Below, one piece after another: positions 1 through 8,816 of a DNA stretch of 64,000 nucleotides. The DNA comes from Microbispora sp. H13382 (GTDB lineage Bacteria; Actinomycetota; Actinomycetes; Streptosporangiales; Streptosporangiaceae): the NCBI RefSeq assembly GCF_014161445.1, contig NZ_JABBXA010000001.1, positions 558,001-622,000 on the forward strand, read 5' to 3'. The translations under genes and the position numbers were made by a program. Position 1 is the stretch's first letter. The number at the start of each line of letters is the position of its first letter. Under the pieces are notes generated by a model. It saw only the letters and a list, made by a program, of their open reading frames with translations. It did not search any database and was not told the origin of the DNA.

Positions 1-2
1 AG

Positions 3-95
3 GTCCCGATGATCGGCATGATCAAGCGCAAGGCCGAGAAGGTCATCGTCGACACGGCGCTGAAGGGGCTCAAGCGGCGCGTCGAGGGCCGATGA
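3..95 (+). CDS. SRPBCC-type cyclase/dehydrase, C-terminal end only
   Basis: Only the last 30 codons lie in the window, so the function cannot be read directly. The basic C-terminal helix, with IKRKAEKVIVDTALKGLKRR, resembles the end of SRPBCC (polyketide cyclase/dehydrase-like) proteins that sit before ArsA-like ATPases in actinomycetes; that match is from memory of the family. The TGA stop overlaps the ATG of the next gene (ATGA at 92-95), which implies translational coupling in one operon. Confidence 0.5.
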   Translation, partial: VPMIGMIKRKAEKVIVDTALKGLKRRVEGR

Positions 96-1252
96 GGGTC
101 CTCCTCTTCACGGGGAAGGGCGGGGTCGGCAAGACCACGGCGGCCGCCGCGACGGCCACGCTCGCCGCCGGGCGCGGCAACAAGACGCTGGTCGTGTCCA
201 CCGACACCGCGCACTCGCTCGCCGACGCGCTCGGCGTGCCGCCCTCGGCCGAGCCGGTCGAGGCCGCCCCCGGCCTGCACCTGCAGCAGGTGGACACCCA
301 GAAGTCGCTGGAGCGGCACTGGGGCGAGTTACGCGACTACGCCGGGAACGTGCTGGCGGAGCTCGGCCTCGACGAGGTCACCTCCGAGGAGATCACCGTC
401 CTGCCGGGCGCCGAGGAGATCCTCGCCCTGCTCGAACTGCGCGAGCAGGCCCGCACCGGCCGCTGGGACGTGATCGTCGTCGACTGCGCCCCGACCGCGG
501 AGACCCTGCGCCTGCTCGCCCTGCCGGAGGCGCTCGACTGGCATGTCAACCGTCTGCTCCCCGTGGGCAGGCGGGTGCTGAGGGCGCTGTCGCCGGTCAT
601 CCGGCACGTCGCCAAGGTGAGCGTGCCCGAGGGCGAGGTCGTCTCGGCGGGGGAGCGGCTGCACCGGGGGCTGCTGGAGGTGCGCGCGCTGCTCACCGGC
701 GACGACGCGTCCGTGCGGCTCGTGCTGACCCCCGAGGCCGTGGTCGTCGCCGAGGCCCGCCGTACGCTCACCTCGCTCAGCCTGTACGGCTACCGCGTCG
801 ACGCGGTGATCGCCAACCGGGTCTTCCCCGCGGAGGGCGCCGACGAGTGGCGGCTGGGCTGGGTGGAGGCCCAGGCCAGGCAGCTCGCCACGGTGCACGA
901 GTCGTTCGCGCCGCTGCCCGTCCTCACCGCCCCCTATCTTCCGGCGGAGCCGGTCGGGACCACCGCCCTCGCGGACCTCGCCGCGCGGATGTACGGAGAC
1001 CGGGATCCCTTCGCCCGCCCGGACGCGGAACCGCCGCTGAGGTTCACCGCCGACGAGCTGACGCTGTCCCTGCCGCTCGCCGACCGCGACGACCTCGACC
1101 TCGCCCGCAAGGGGGACGACATCATCGTCACCGCTGGGCCCTACCGGCGGGTCATCGCCCTGCCCGCCGCCCTCGCCCGGCGCCAGATCTCCTCGGCCGC
1201 GCTCCGGGACGGCCGGCTCCGGGTACGGTTCGAGGCAGGAGGGGCGATATGA
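92..1252 (+). CDS. ArsA/GET3-family ATPase with C-terminal HSP20-like domain
   Basis: This is a cytosolic P-loop ATPase of the ArsA/GET3 (deviant Walker A) family, 386 aa. The P-loop GKGGVGKTT is at residues 8-16. A TDTAHS switch follows near residue 37, and the DCAPTAET motif (residues 131-138) fits the Walker B/switch II region. The last 70 residues (from about FTADELTLSLPLADRDDLDL) look like the small HSP20-like domain found at the end of bacterial ArsA-like proteins. The cysteine triad of true arsenite pumps is not evident and no arsB/arsR lies nearby, so arsenite export is unlikely. A chaperone or membrane-targeting role is inferred only from the family. The start overlaps the upstream stop, and its own stop overlaps the next gene. 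Confidence 0.85.
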   Translation: MRVLLFTGKGGVGKTTAAAATATLAAGRGNKTLVVSTDTAHSLADALGVPPSAEPVEAAPGLHLQQVDTQKSLERHWGELRDYAGNVLAELGLDEVTSEEITVLPGAEEILALLELREQARTGRWDVIVVDCAPTAETLRLLALPEALDWHVNRLLPVGRRVLRALSPVIRHVAKVSVPEGEVVSAGERLHRGLLEVRALLTGDDASVRLVLTPEAVVVAEARRTLTSLSLYGYRVDAVIANRVFPAEGADEWRLGWVEAQARQLATVHESFAPLPVLTAPYLPAEPVGTTALADLAARMYGDRDPFARPDAEPPLRFTADELTLSLPLADRDDLDLARKGDDIIVTAGPYRRVIALPAALARRQISSAALRDGRLRVRFEAGGAI

Positions 1253-1683
1253 CGGATTCCAACGACACCAACCCCCGCAGCCAGGACCCGCTCGGGTCGG
1301 CGGCGGAAGAGGCGATGAAGCTGCTGGACGCCGTCCAGCGGCGGATGGGCCGCGAGTTCGGCAAGGGGCTGGTGAAGGGCGGAGTGAGCGGCTTCGGGGG
1401 CGCCTTCGGCGGCGCCGGCACGGGTGGCCGGGGCGACGACGTGTGGAGCGAGGCCGTCTCCGACGACCACGACGAGTACGTCTGCCGGGCCTGCCCGGTG
1501 TGCCGGGTCATCGCCGCGCGCCGCGAGGCCGGCGGTGACGTCACCGGCCATCTGGTCGCGGCGGGCGGAGAGCTCTTCGCGGCCTTCCGGCAGGCGGTCG
1601 ACGCCCTGCAGCGCCCCTCGTCACGCCCGGCGGGGGAGCGGCGGCCCGGCGACTCCACGGTGGAGCACATCGACCTGGGATGA
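1249..1683 (+). CDS. DUF5304-like protein with CxxC pair
   Basis: This small acidic protein (144 aa) has no known function. It contains a helical segment (EEAMKLLDAVQRRMGREF, about residues 19-36), a glycine-rich stretch, and a CRACPVC cysteine pair near residue 81 that could bind metal. The segment HLVAAGGELFAAFRQAVDAL and the ending IDLG resemble DUF5304 proteins that Streptomyces encodes between an ArsA-like ATPase and glucokinase. The ATG at 1249 overlaps the end of the ATPase gene (ATGA) and is preceded by AGGAGGGG, so this start is well supported. Conserved neighbourhood suggests a link to the ATPase, but no role can be stated. Confidence 0.7.
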   Translation: MTDSNDTNPRSQDPLGSAAEEAMKLLDAVQRRMGREFGKGLVKGGVSGFGGAFGGAGTGGRGDDVWSEAVSDDHDEYVCRACPVCRVIAARREAGGDVTGHLVAAGGELFAAFRQAVDALQRPSSRPAGERRPGDSTVEHIDLG

Positions 1684-1792
1684 CGAGCCGGTTGCGCGCG
1701 AGTGTCGGTGGGATTGCCACAACCCGGCTTGATCGGCTTCAATCGGCGCGGCGTTGCTCGTGTGTGAGCGGTTCGGGCGGAAGGAAGACAGC

Positions 1793-2734
1793 ATGGCGCT
1801 GACCATCGGCGTGGACGTGGGCGGTACCAAGATCGCGTATGGGGTCGTCGGGGACGACGGCGCCATCATCGAGCGCGGCCTGCGGCACAGCCCGGCGGGC
1901 AGCCCCGAGAAGATGGCGCTCACGATCGCCGACGCGGTGACCGAGCTCGCCGCGCGGCACGAGGTCGAGGCGGTCGGCATCGGCGCGGCGGGCTTCGTCG
2001 ACGAGACCCGATCGGTCATCCGCTTCGCGCCCAACCTCGCCTGGCGCGAGGAGCCGCTGCGCGAGAAGGTGGGCGAGCTGGTCGGTCTGCCGGTCGTCGT
2101 CGAGAACGACGCCAACGCCATGGCCTGGGGCGAGTACCGCTTCGGCGCGGGCCGGGGCGAGAGCCACGTGGTGTGCGTCACCGTGGGCACGGGCATCGGC
2201 GGCGGCATCGTGCTGGGCGGCGAGCTCTACCGCGGGCGGTGGGGGATGGGCGCCGAGCTCGGCCACATGCAGGCGGTGCCCGGCGGCCGGGCCTGCGGCT
2301 GCGGCAACAGCGGCTGCTGGGAGCGGTACGCCAGCGGCAGCTCGCTGCTGATGGAGGCCAAGGACAACGCGCAGGCCGACCCCGAGGGGGCTGAGCACCT
2401 GCTGCGGCTCGGCGGCTCGGTCGAGGGCATCCAGGGCGAGCACGTGACCGAGGCGGCGCGCCTGGGCGACCGGGCGGCGCTGGCCGCCTTCGAATCGCTC
2501 GCCGGGTGGCTCGCCCAGGGCCTGGCCGACATGGCCGCGGTCCTCGACCCCGGATGCTTCATCATCGGCGGCGGCGTCTCCGGCGCGGCGGACCTGTTCG
2601 CCGACCGGGTGCGCGAGGAGTTCGCCGCGCGGCTGACCGGCCGCGGCCACCGCCCGCTCGCCGAGATCAGGGTGGCAGAGATGGGCCCGTCGGCCGGGCT
2701 GGTCGGAGCCGGCGACCTCGCCCGGCTCCGCTGA
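1793..2734 (+). CDS. glkA: ROK-family glucokinase
   Basis: This enzyme phosphorylates glucose to glucose 6-phosphate with ATP in the cytosol. It is a 313-aa ROK protein with the phosphate-binding DVGGTK at residues 8-13, the catalytic aspartate in ENDANA (D106) and the ROK zinc site CGCGNSGC (residues 168-175, followed by WE). An open frame extends upstream to 1754, but ATG 1793 has a good ribosome-binding site (GGAAGGA) and gives the family N-terminus. In Streptomyces the corresponding glucokinase also mediates carbon catabolite repression; the same role here is inferred from synteny. A short gap of about 110 bp separates it from the DUF5304-like gene, and the next gene starts 4 bp after its stop. 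Confidence 0.92.
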   Translation: MALTIGVDVGGTKIAYGVVGDDGAIIERGLRHSPAGSPEKMALTIADAVTELAARHEVEAVGIGAAGFVDETRSVIRFAPNLAWREEPLREKVGELVGLPVVVENDANAMAWGEYRFGAGRGESHVVCVTVGTGIGGGIVLGGELYRGRWGMGAELGHMQAVPGGRACGCGNSGCWERYASGSSLLMEAKDNAQADPEGAEHLLRLGGSVEGIQGEHVTEAARLGDRAALAAFESLAGWLAQGLADMAAVLDPGCFIIGGGVSGAADLFADRVREEFAARLTGRGHRPLAEIRVAEMGPSAGLVGAGDLARLR

Positions 2735-2738
2735 CGGC

Positions 2739-3479
2739 GTGCTGCGGGTCGCGACCTACAACGTCCGGGGGCTCAGGGACGACCGCGGGGCGCTGGTCCG
2801 GGTGATCCGCGCTCTGCGGCCCGACGTGCTGTGCCTGCAGGAGGCGCCGCGCCTGCCGGGCTGGCGGCGGCAGCGGCGGGCGCTGGCCCGCGCCGCCGGC
2901 CTGTCCGTGGCCGCCGGAGGCCGGGTGGGCGGGACCGCCGTCCTCACCGCCCCGGCCGTACGGCTCCTGCGTGGGCGCGGGCACCGCCTGCGCTGGTTCG
3001 CCGGGCTCGAATGGCGCTCCGTCGCGCTCGCCGTGGTGGAGAAGGACCGTGAGAGGTATGCCGTGTGCTCGGCCCACCTCGACCTCGCGGCGGGGGCGCG
3101 CCTGAGCCACGCGGCCCAGATCGTGCCGCTCCTGGAGCGCGCCGCCCGGGAGTTCGGGGCCGCGCCGGTGCTCGCCGGCGACCTCAACGAAACTCCCGAG
3201 GCCCCCGTCTGGCGCCTTCTCGGCGGCCGCTACACCGACTGCTTCACCGCCGCGCGGGGCCCCGCGCCCCTCAGCGCGGCGGGCGGAGACGACGGCCGGG
3301 CCGGTGCCACATTTCCGGCCCGTGATCCCCGCGTGCGGATCGACGCGATCTTCGCGGGCCCGGGCCTGACCGTCGTGTCGTACGGCGGCGCGGACGCCCC
3401 GCCCGGCGACCTGGCCGCCGCGAGCGACCACCGGCCGGTCGTCGCCGAGCTCGTGCCCACGCCGCGCGCAGGGGCCTGA
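2739..3479 (+). CDS. Endonuclease/exonuclease/phosphatase (EEP) family protein
   Basis: This 246-aa protein has the EEP fold of DNase I-like metal-dependent phosphodiesterases. Visible motifs in order are ATYNVRGL (first metal/fold motif), LCLQEAP (catalytic Glu), GDLNETPEAP (D/N pair) and the C-terminal SDHRPVVAEL (catalytic Asp-His). There is no signal peptide, so it should be cytosolic. The substrate could be nucleic acid, a phospholipid head group or an inositol phosphate; sequence alone does not decide. The GTG start lies 4 bp after the glucokinase stop, so the two are probably cotranscribed. Confidence 0.82.
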   Translation: MLRVATYNVRGLRDDRGALVRVIRALRPDVLCLQEAPRLPGWRRQRRALARAAGLSVAAGGRVGGTAVLTAPAVRLLRGRGHRLRWFAGLEWRSVALAVVEKDRERYAVCSAHLDLAAGARLSHAAQIVPLLERAAREFGAAPVLAGDLNETPEAPVWRLLGGRYTDCFTAARGPAPLSAAGGDDGRAGATFPARDPRVRIDAIFAGPGLTVVSYGGADAPPGDLAAASDHRPVVAELVPTPRAGA

Positions 3480-3562
3480 CGCCGGGGGCGTGTCCCTGCC
3501 GGCGGTGATCGGATTCGCCGCCTGTGTGACGGGGAGTGCCCGGTCACCCGTACGATCGTTTC

Positions 3563-4762
3563 ATGACCCGCCGCCTCATACGGCGTGCGGTGCCGTTGTG
3601 TGTGCTGTCCGCCGGCCTGGTGGCCGGGCTCCTCCCGCGCGCCACACCGGTCGCGCACGCGTACACAGGGATCGTCCGCGCAGAGGCGGAGCGTGGCCTG
3701 TCGGGGGACGAGCTCGCCCGGGACGCCGGCTCCTCCACCGGACGGCTCCAGGCCGACGGTTCCCTCTCCGACGTCGCCGGCCTGTCGGCCAAGGACATCT
3801 GGGCCGTGGGCCAGCAGAACGCCTGGGACTTCTGGCGCAACCAGGGCGTCATCACCCACTGGGACGGCTCATCCTGGAGCGAGGTGCCGATCCGGGGCGA
3901 CGCCACCGGCGCCGGGCACCTGCGATCGGTCGCCGCCGCCTCCGCGACCGAGATCTGGACCGTCGGCGACGGCCACGACGGCCTGCCGTACGTGGCGAAG
4001 GGCACACGCGACGGGTTCGACCGCGTCGGCGTGCCGCAACTGCGCACGGGGGACTGGCTCGGCGGGGTCGCCGCCTCCTCCGGCCGGGTGGTCGCGGTCG
4101 GCAGCCGGGACGGCAAGGCGCTCCTGCTGAGCAGCGGCGGCGCCGCCAAGGGCGCGACCTGGAAGACCGTCCAGGGCCCCGAGGGCGCGATGTACGGCGT
4201 GGCGCTCGCGGGGCGGTCGGACGGCTGGGCGGTGGGCGACTCCGGCTCAGGGCCCCTGGCCATGCACCTGACCGGCGCCGGGTGGAAACAGGCCGGCCTG
4301 CCGAAGATCAGGGGCGGCTTCCTGCGGGACGTGTACGCGGACGGCCGCAAGCACGCCGTCGCGGTCGGGGGCGTCTACCAGAGCGACGGCGACATCTCCC
4401 CGCTGGTCCTCGTATGGGACGGCAGGCACTGGAAGCGGGTGACGCCGCCGGTGCGGCGCGCCGAGTTGTACGGCGTCACCGGCGACGGCGACGGCGTGTT
4501 CTGGATCTCCGGATACGACCCGGGGCATGAGGCGGAGGGCTTCCTGCTGCGGTACGACGGATCGCGCTGGACCACGCTGCGCGGCCAGGAGCCGGCCGAG
4601 GACCGCAGGGTGCGGCTGCAGGCGGTCGCGCACGTCGACGACCTCACCATGGCGGTCGGCCACACGCTGGACGGCAAGGGCCGCTACACCGACCTCGTGG
4701 AGCGGTTCGGCCCGTCTCCCGCCGAGGACGCCGCGGTGAAGGCGGCTCCGGCGGCCGATTGA
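3563..4762 (+). CDS. Secreted beta-propeller-like protein of unknown function
   Basis: The product is 399 aa with a clear Sec signal peptide (RRLIRRAV, hydrophobic core, cleavage after AHA near residue 33). The mature part repeats segments of the type xxDIWAVG, TEIWTVG, DGWAVG and VFWISG every 45-60 residues. This looks like a degenerate Trp-rich beta-propeller, and I do not recognise a named family. No catalytic motif is visible. The start ATG is 6 nt after a TACGAT -10-like box (3551-3556), so the mRNA is probably leaderless; a longer open frame begins at 3536 but would spoil the signal peptide. It is an extracellular protein by inference. Confidence 0.7.
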   Translation: MTRRLIRRAVPLCVLSAGLVAGLLPRATPVAHAYTGIVRAEAERGLSGDELARDAGSSTGRLQADGSLSDVAGLSAKDIWAVGQQNAWDFWRNQGVITHWDGSSWSEVPIRGDATGAGHLRSVAAASATEIWTVGDGHDGLPYVAKGTRDGFDRVGVPQLRTGDWLGGVAASSGRVVAVGSRDGKALLLSSGGAAKGATWKTVQGPEGAMYGVALAGRSDGWAVGDSGSGPLAMHLTGAGWKQAGLPKIRGGFLRDVYADGRKHAVAVGGVYQSDGDISPLVLVWDGRHWKRVTPPVRRAELYGVTGDGDGVFWISGYDPGHEAEGFLLRYDGSRWTTLRGQEPAEDRRVRLQAVAHVDDLTMAVGHTLDGKGRYTDLVERFGPSPAEDAAVKAAPAAD

Positions 4763-4775
4763 GGACGCGCCGGCG

Positions 4776-5285
4776 TCAGACGACCGCGCCGTCGTCCCAC
4801 CCGGAGTCGGCGGGCGGGCCGTCGCCCATGCGTACGACGAGGATCACGAACCCCGCGATGAACGCCGACACCGCGGCGAACACGATCCACCCGTCCATGG
4901 GCCAGTGCAGCAGCGCGGCCAGGAGCAGGTAGGCGGGGCCGCCGAACAGCGCCAGCCAGGAGAGCCGGCTCAGCGCGTCCCCCGGAGGAAGAGGCGGAGG
5001 GGGCGGCGGGACGTAGTGGTCGTCGTCGCCGGCGGGAGCGGGAGCCTGGTCCTCGCCCTCGCCCGGCTCGTCGCCGGCGCCCGTGTCGTCGGGACCTGTG
5101 TCGTGGGGACCTGGGCCGCCGGGGAACCTGTCGCCGGGGGTGCCGTCGGCGGTGCCCGCGCCGGTCTCCTCGGTGACGTTCTCTCGGTCAGGCCATGGCT
5201 GTTCGGCCGAGGAGTCCTCGGCTGTCTCGTTGAACGAGGCGACGATCTGGCGCCAGACCTCGTCCTCGTCACTTTGCGGCGTCAC
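4776..5285 (-). CDS. Membrane protein with acidic/proline-rich N-terminus
   Basis: The protein is 169 aa of unknown function. The first 110 residues are acidic and low-complexity (GPDDTGAGDEPGEGEDQ, then PPPPPPLPP). Two hydrophobic segments follow at about residues 112-128 (LSWLALFGGPAYLLLAALL) and 133-152 (WIVFAAVSAFIAGFVILVV), so it should be an integral membrane protein with the acidic tail on one side. Similar small proteins sit beside the acyltransferase/hydrolase pair in Streptomyces. Its stop is 14 bp from the end of the convergent secreted-protein gene, and the hydrolase gene upstream ends 12 bp before its start, so both are probably one operon. Confidence 0.7.
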   Translation of the reverse strand: MTPQSDEDEVWRQIVASFNETAEDSSAEQPWPDRENVTEETGAGTADGTPGDRFPGGPGPHDTGPDDTGAGDEPGEGEDQAPAPAGDDDHYVPPPPPPLPPGDALSRLSWLALFGGPAYLLLAALLHWPMDGWIVFAAVSAFIAGFVILVVRMGDGPPADSGWDDGAVV

Positions 5286-5297
5286 GTCGATCCCGGG

Positions 5298-6062
5298 TCA
5301 CAAGTCCTTGGTCAAGGGTACCGAGGCGTGGGAGCGGATGAACTCCAGACTCCCTTCGAAGATCACAGGCGCGTCGTTGTCGAGGGTGGCGACGTGGTAG
5401 CTGTCCGCCAGCTCTCTGACCTCCAGATTGTTTCCCATCCTCGCCTGCAGGAACGCGACGCTCCCCGGCTTTACCACATGGTCGTCCCTGCTGTGGAACA
5501 CCAGCACCGGCTGGGTCACCTTGGCGATGTCGGACTGGACGAGCCTCCACAGCCGGGGCAGCGAGGCGGCGGCCCGGACGGGCGTGCGCGCGTAGCCGAG
5601 CTCGCTCGCGCCCTCCTTCTTGATGTCGCCCGCCACCCCCGGGATCGAGGGTACGACGTGCTTGATCACCGGGGCCAGCCGCAGCAGCGGCACGTCGTTG
5701 ACCACGGACGGGTTGACCACGACGGCGCCCGTGACGGCGTCCCCGTGGACCTCGGCCAGGCGAAGCGCCATGCAGCCGCCGAGGGACAGGCCCATCACGA
5801 ACGCCTGCGCGCACCGGCCGCGCAGGTCGGCGAACGCCTTGTCCAGCTCGGCGTACCAGTCCTCCCAGCGGGTGCGGCTCATCTCCTGCCACGTCGTGCC
5901 GTGGCCGGGCAGCCGCGGCAGGGACACCGTCAGCCCCGCCCGGGCCAGATGCTCACCCCACGGCCGTAGGGACTGCGGCGAGCCGGTGAACCCGTGGCAG
6001 AGCAGGACGCCGATCTCACCGCCCTCGTGGTGGTACGGCTCCGCACCCGGCAGCACTGGCAT
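5298..6062 (-). CDS. Alpha/beta hydrolase, carboxylesterase/monoacylglycerol-lipase type
   Basis: This serine hydrolase (254 aa) belongs to the EstB/monoacylglycerol lipase-like group. The oxyanion region is LCHGFTGSP (residues 21-29). The nucleophile is S93 in GLSLGG, the acid is D193 or D194 in SRDDHVV and the histidine is H223 in DSYHVAT, so the triad is complete. No signal peptide is present. A good ribosome-binding site (GGAGGT) precedes ATG 6062. It is divergent from a PlsC-type acyltransferase, which hints at lipid or acylglycerol turnover; the natural substrate is not known. Confidence 0.85.
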   Translation of the reverse strand: MPVLPGAEPYHHEGGEIGVLLCHGFTGSPQSLRPWGEHLARAGLTVSLPRLPGHGTTWQEMSRTRWEDWYAELDKAFADLRGRCAQAFVMGLSLGGCMALRLAEVHGDAVTGAVVVNPSVVNDVPLLRLAPVIKHVVPSIPGVAGDIKKEGASELGYARTPVRAAASLPRLWRLVQSDIAKVTQPVLVFHSRDDHVVKPGSVAFLQARMGNNLEVRELADSYHVATLDNDAPVIFEGSLEFIRSHASVPLTKDL

Positions 6063-6181
6063 GGGAGACCTCCGCGAAACGGTGGCGTGTTCCGCCCGAT
6101 ACTCGCACGTTGGTCAGCGTTAGTGCGAGAGGGCTGGGCGTGCGAAGATGACTGCACATCTGAGCCGAGGGGGGTGCCCGA
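6063..6181. promoter_or_regulatory. Divergent promoter region with CTCGCAC/GTGCGAG inverted repeat
   Basis: This gap separates the divergent hydrolase and acyltransferase genes and must hold both promoters. It contains an inverted repeat CTCGCAC (about 6103-6109) and GTGCGAG (about 6124-6130) with a spacer of roughly 14 bp, which could be an operator shared by both directions. A GAAGAT box at about 6145 could be the -10 of the acyltransferase. These assignments are by eye only. Confidence 0.35.
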
Positions 6182-6880
6182 GTGTTCTACTGGGTGGTCA
6201 AGGCCATCATCTGGCCGATCCTCCGCTTCGTGTTCCGCCCCTGGGCAGAAGGGGTGGAGAACGTGCCGAAGGAGGGTCCGGTCATTCTGGCCGGCAACCA
6301 CCTGTCGTTCGCCGACCACTTCTTCGGGGCCGGATTCCTGCCGCGCAAAGTCATTTCTCTGGGCAAAGCCGAATACTTCACCGGCCGCGGTGTCAAAGGG
6401 CTGGTGAGCCGCGCCTTCTTCTCCGGCGTCGGCACCGTGCCCATCGACCGCTCCGGCGGGAAGGCGAGCGAGGCGGCGCTCCGGACCGGCCTGCGCATCC
6501 TCAAGGAGCACCAGGTGCTCGGCATCTACCCGGAGGGCACCCGCTCGCCCGACGGGCGTCTCTACAAGGGCAAGACCGGTGTGGCACGGCTCGCCCTGGA
6601 GTCCCGCGCACCGGTGATCCCGTGGGCGATGGTCAACACGTTCGAGATGATGCCCCCCGGCCGGCCGATTCCCAGGTTCGGCATCCGCCCCGGCGTCCGG
6701 TACGGCAAGCCGCTCGACTTCTCCCGCTACTACGGCATGGAAAACGACCGCCTGGTGCTGCGCGCGGTCACCGACGAGATCATGTACGCGCTGATGGAGC
6801 TGTCGGGCCAGGAGTACGTCGACAAGTACGCCGCGGCGGCCAAGACGGAAATGACCAGGGCGGCTCGCGAGAATTCCTAA
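6182..6880 (+). CDS. 1-acyl-sn-glycerol-3-phosphate acyltransferase (PlsC family)
   Basis: This enzyme transfers an acyl group to lysophosphatidic acid or a related acceptor at the inner membrane face. The 232-aa protein starts with a hydrophobic segment (residues 1-20), then carries the catalytic HX4D motif in NHLSFAD (H40, D45) and the acceptor-binding EGTR (residues 118-121, within YPEGTRSPDG). Length and motif spacing are normal for PlsC-like enzymes. The GTG start has a GAGGGGGG ribosome-binding site. The conserved pairing with the divergent hydrolase suggests a shared lipid function, which is inference. Confidence 0.88.
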   Translation: MFYWVVKAIIWPILRFVFRPWAEGVENVPKEGPVILAGNHLSFADHFFGAGFLPRKVISLGKAEYFTGRGVKGLVSRAFFSGVGTVPIDRSGGKASEAALRTGLRILKEHQVLGIYPEGTRSPDGRLYKGKTGVARLALESRAPVIPWAMVNTFEMMPPGRPIPRFGIRPGVRYGKPLDFSRYYGMENDRLVLRAVTDEIMYALMELSGQEYVDKYAAAAKTEMTRAARENS

Positions 6881-7165
6881 TACTTCCGGACCGGGCGGGT
6901 AACGTGGCGGTGTCCGCCGCGCACGTAAAGACACGTCGTTCGGATCGGAAGGCGTACAGCATGCCAGCAGCACGCAGGAACCGCACGTGGGCCCCGCCCG
7001 GCGCCGCAGCGCGCCCGCCCATTGAAAGACGCCGGATCCCCGCCACCGGCGAGTGCGCCGCATGAGCGAGCGGAGCGAGCGAATCGGTAGGCGCAGTGCG
7101 TTTCGGCTGGGTCATCTGCGCGCCTCCGGCACGACGCGACCCGAGCCGTCAGGCGAGGGAGTGGC
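6881..7165 (+). other. Intergenic region with GCGAGCG direct repeat
   Basis: This 285-bp gap precedes the exporter gene. I find no convincing gene; a 34-codon frame at 6961-7065 lacks a ribosome-binding site and any recognisable feature. It contains the repeat described separately at 7066-7081. A GAGGGAG ribosome-binding site sits at 7157-7163 ahead of the exporter start. Confidence 0.5.
7066..7081 (+). repeat. GCGAGCGGAGCGAGCG dispersed intergenic repeat, copy 1
   Basis: The 16-bp sequence GCGAGCG-GA-GCGAGCG is repeated exactly at 61402-61417, 54 kb away in another gap. Here it lies 84 bp upstream of the exporter start, inside ATGAGCGAG...CGAATCGG. Similar elements are common near start codons in Streptosporangiales genomes, which I state from general familiarity and not from a search. 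Confidence 0.6.
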
Positions 7166-8704
7166 ATGAGCGTGAGAGAGGAGCGGCAGGCCGCTCCGGG
7201 ATACCTGCCGCATCGCCAGATCCTGGTCGTGCTCTCCGGAGTGGCCGCCGGGATGCTGCTGGCCGCCCTCGACCAGAGCATCGTCGGCACGGCCCTGCCG
7301 CGCATCGTCAGCGAACTCGGCGGCCTCGACAAGCTGTCGTGGGTGGTCACCGCCTATCTGCTCACCTCGACCGCGGCGACCCCGCTGTGGGGCAAGATCT
7401 CCGACCTGTACGGCCGGCGGATCATCTTCCAGACCGCCATCGGCATCTTCCTGCTCGGCTCGGTGCTGGCCGGGCTGAGCCAGAACATCGGTCAGCTCAT
7501 CGGGTTCCGCGCGATCCAGGGCCTGGGCGGCGGCGGTCTGATGGCGCTGGCGTTCAGCATCATCGGCGACGTCATCCCGCCGCGCGAGCGCGGCCGCTAC
7601 CAGGGCTACTTCGGCGCCGTCTGGGGCACCTCCAGCGTCGCCGGGCCGCTGCTCGGCGGTTTCTTCACCGACGGGCCCGGATGGCGGTGGATCTTCTGGA
7701 TCAACCTGCCGATCGGGCTGATCTCGCTCGTCGTGACCTCCATGGCGCTGCGGATCCCCTTCACCCGCCGCAGCCACCGCATCGACTACCTGGGCGCGGC
7801 GCTGATCGTGGCCGGTGTGTCGTGCTTCCTGCTCTACCTCGACTGGGCGGGGGGCGAATTCGGCTGGACCGCGCCCGGCTCGCTGGCCATGCTCAGCGGG
7901 TTCGTGGCGTTCGCGGCGCTGTTCGTGTTCGTCGAACTCCGGGCGGCCGAGCCGATCCTGCCGATGCGGCTGTTCCGCAACAAGATCTTCAGCGTCGGCA
8001 ACAGCTTCGGCTTCCTGTCGGGCCTGGCGATGTTCGGCGGCATGATCTTCCTGCCGGTCTATCTCCAGGCGGTCCAGGGCATGTCGCCGACCGTGTCGGG
8101 CCTGGCGCTGCTGCCGGCGGTCTTCGGCATCTTCTCCACGTCGATCTTCTCCGGGCAGATGATGAGCCGCACGGGGCGATACAAGATCTTCCCGATCCTG
8201 GGCGGCGCGGTCCTCCTGGTGGCCATGTGGCTGCTGTCCACGATCAAGGTGGACACGCCGTACTGGCAGGTGGCGGTCTACGCCTACCTCTTCGGTGCCG
8301 GGCTCGGATTCACCATGCAGACGATCGTCACGGCGATCCAGAACGCCGTGGACCGCAGCGACATGGGCGTGGCGACGAGCTCGGCGACGTTCTTCCGCAT
8401 GATGGGCGCCGCGATCGGCACGGCGATCATGGGCGCGGTGCTCACCAACCGGCTCGCCCATCACCTGGCCGCGGAGTTCGGCGGCCGGATGCCGCCGGGG
8501 CGCGTGGACGCCAACAACGTGCAGGCGATCCAGCGGCTGCCGCAACCGGTCAAGGACCACGTGCTGGTCGCGTTCACCGGCGCGATCGACGACGTGTTCC
8601 TCGCCAGCCTGCCCTTCGTCGCCCTCGCGCTGGTCGTGGCACTCTTCCTCAAGGAGATCCCGCTCGCCGCGCGGAGCACCGAGGGCCCGGCCGCCATGGG
8701 CTGA
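7166..8704 (+). CDS. MFS drug transporter, DHA2/EmrB-QacA family (14 TMS)
   Basis: This is a 512-aa proton-coupled multidrug exporter of the inner membrane. The first helix carries [17 protein letters not shown] (motif D1-like), followed by motif [11 protein letters not shown] and a [14 protein letters not shown] loop. The many hydrophobic segments fit the 14-helix DHA2 plan, and the protein ends in a short polar tail. The ATG has a GAGGGAG ribosome-binding site. No regulator is adjacent, so the substrate and inducer are unknown. The downstream gap to the convergent methyltransferase (8705-8816) shows no strong hairpin. Confidence 0.9.
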   Translation: MSVREERQAAPGYLPHRQILVVLSGVAAGMLLAALDQSIVGTALPRIVSELGGLDKLSWVVTAYLLTSTAATPLWGKISDLYGRRIIFQTAIGIFLLGSVLAGLSQNIGQLIGFRAIQGLGGGGLMALAFSIIGDVIPPRERGRYQGYFGAVWGTSSVAGPLLGGFFTDGPGWRWIFWINLPIGLISLVVTSMALRIPFTRRSHRIDYLGAALIVAGVSCFLLYLDWAGGEFGWTAPGSLAMLSGFVAFAALFVFVELRAAEPILPMRLFRNKIFSVGNSFGFLSGLAMFGGMIFLPVYLQAVQGMSPTVSGLALLPAVFGIFSTSIFSGQMMSRTGRYKIFPILGGAVLLVAMWLLSTIKVDTPYWQVAVYAYLFGAGLGFTMQTIVTAIQNAVDRSDMGVATSSATFFRMMGAAIGTAIMGAVLTNRLAHHLAAEFGGRMPPGRVDANNVQAIQRLPQPVKDHVLVAFTGAIDDVFLASLPFVALALVVALFLKEIPLAARSTEGPAAMG

Positions 8705-8816
8705 CCACCGCCCGGCGGCGCGGCTTCCCTGATCCGGGCGGGCTCACGGCAGGTGCGCTCGGGCCTGGTGTTCTTCATGCGAGGTGTGTGCAGGCGGGGT
8801 GTTATGCGGGGTGCGC

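Noticed and set aside
6961-7065. 34-codon ORF upstream of the exporter
   Set aside because: No ribosome-binding site, no recognisable feature, Arg/Pro-rich composition.
7066-7081. Start of a small gene (ATGAGCGAGCGG...)
   Set aside because: The frame closes soon and the same string recurs in another gap, so it is treated as a repeat.
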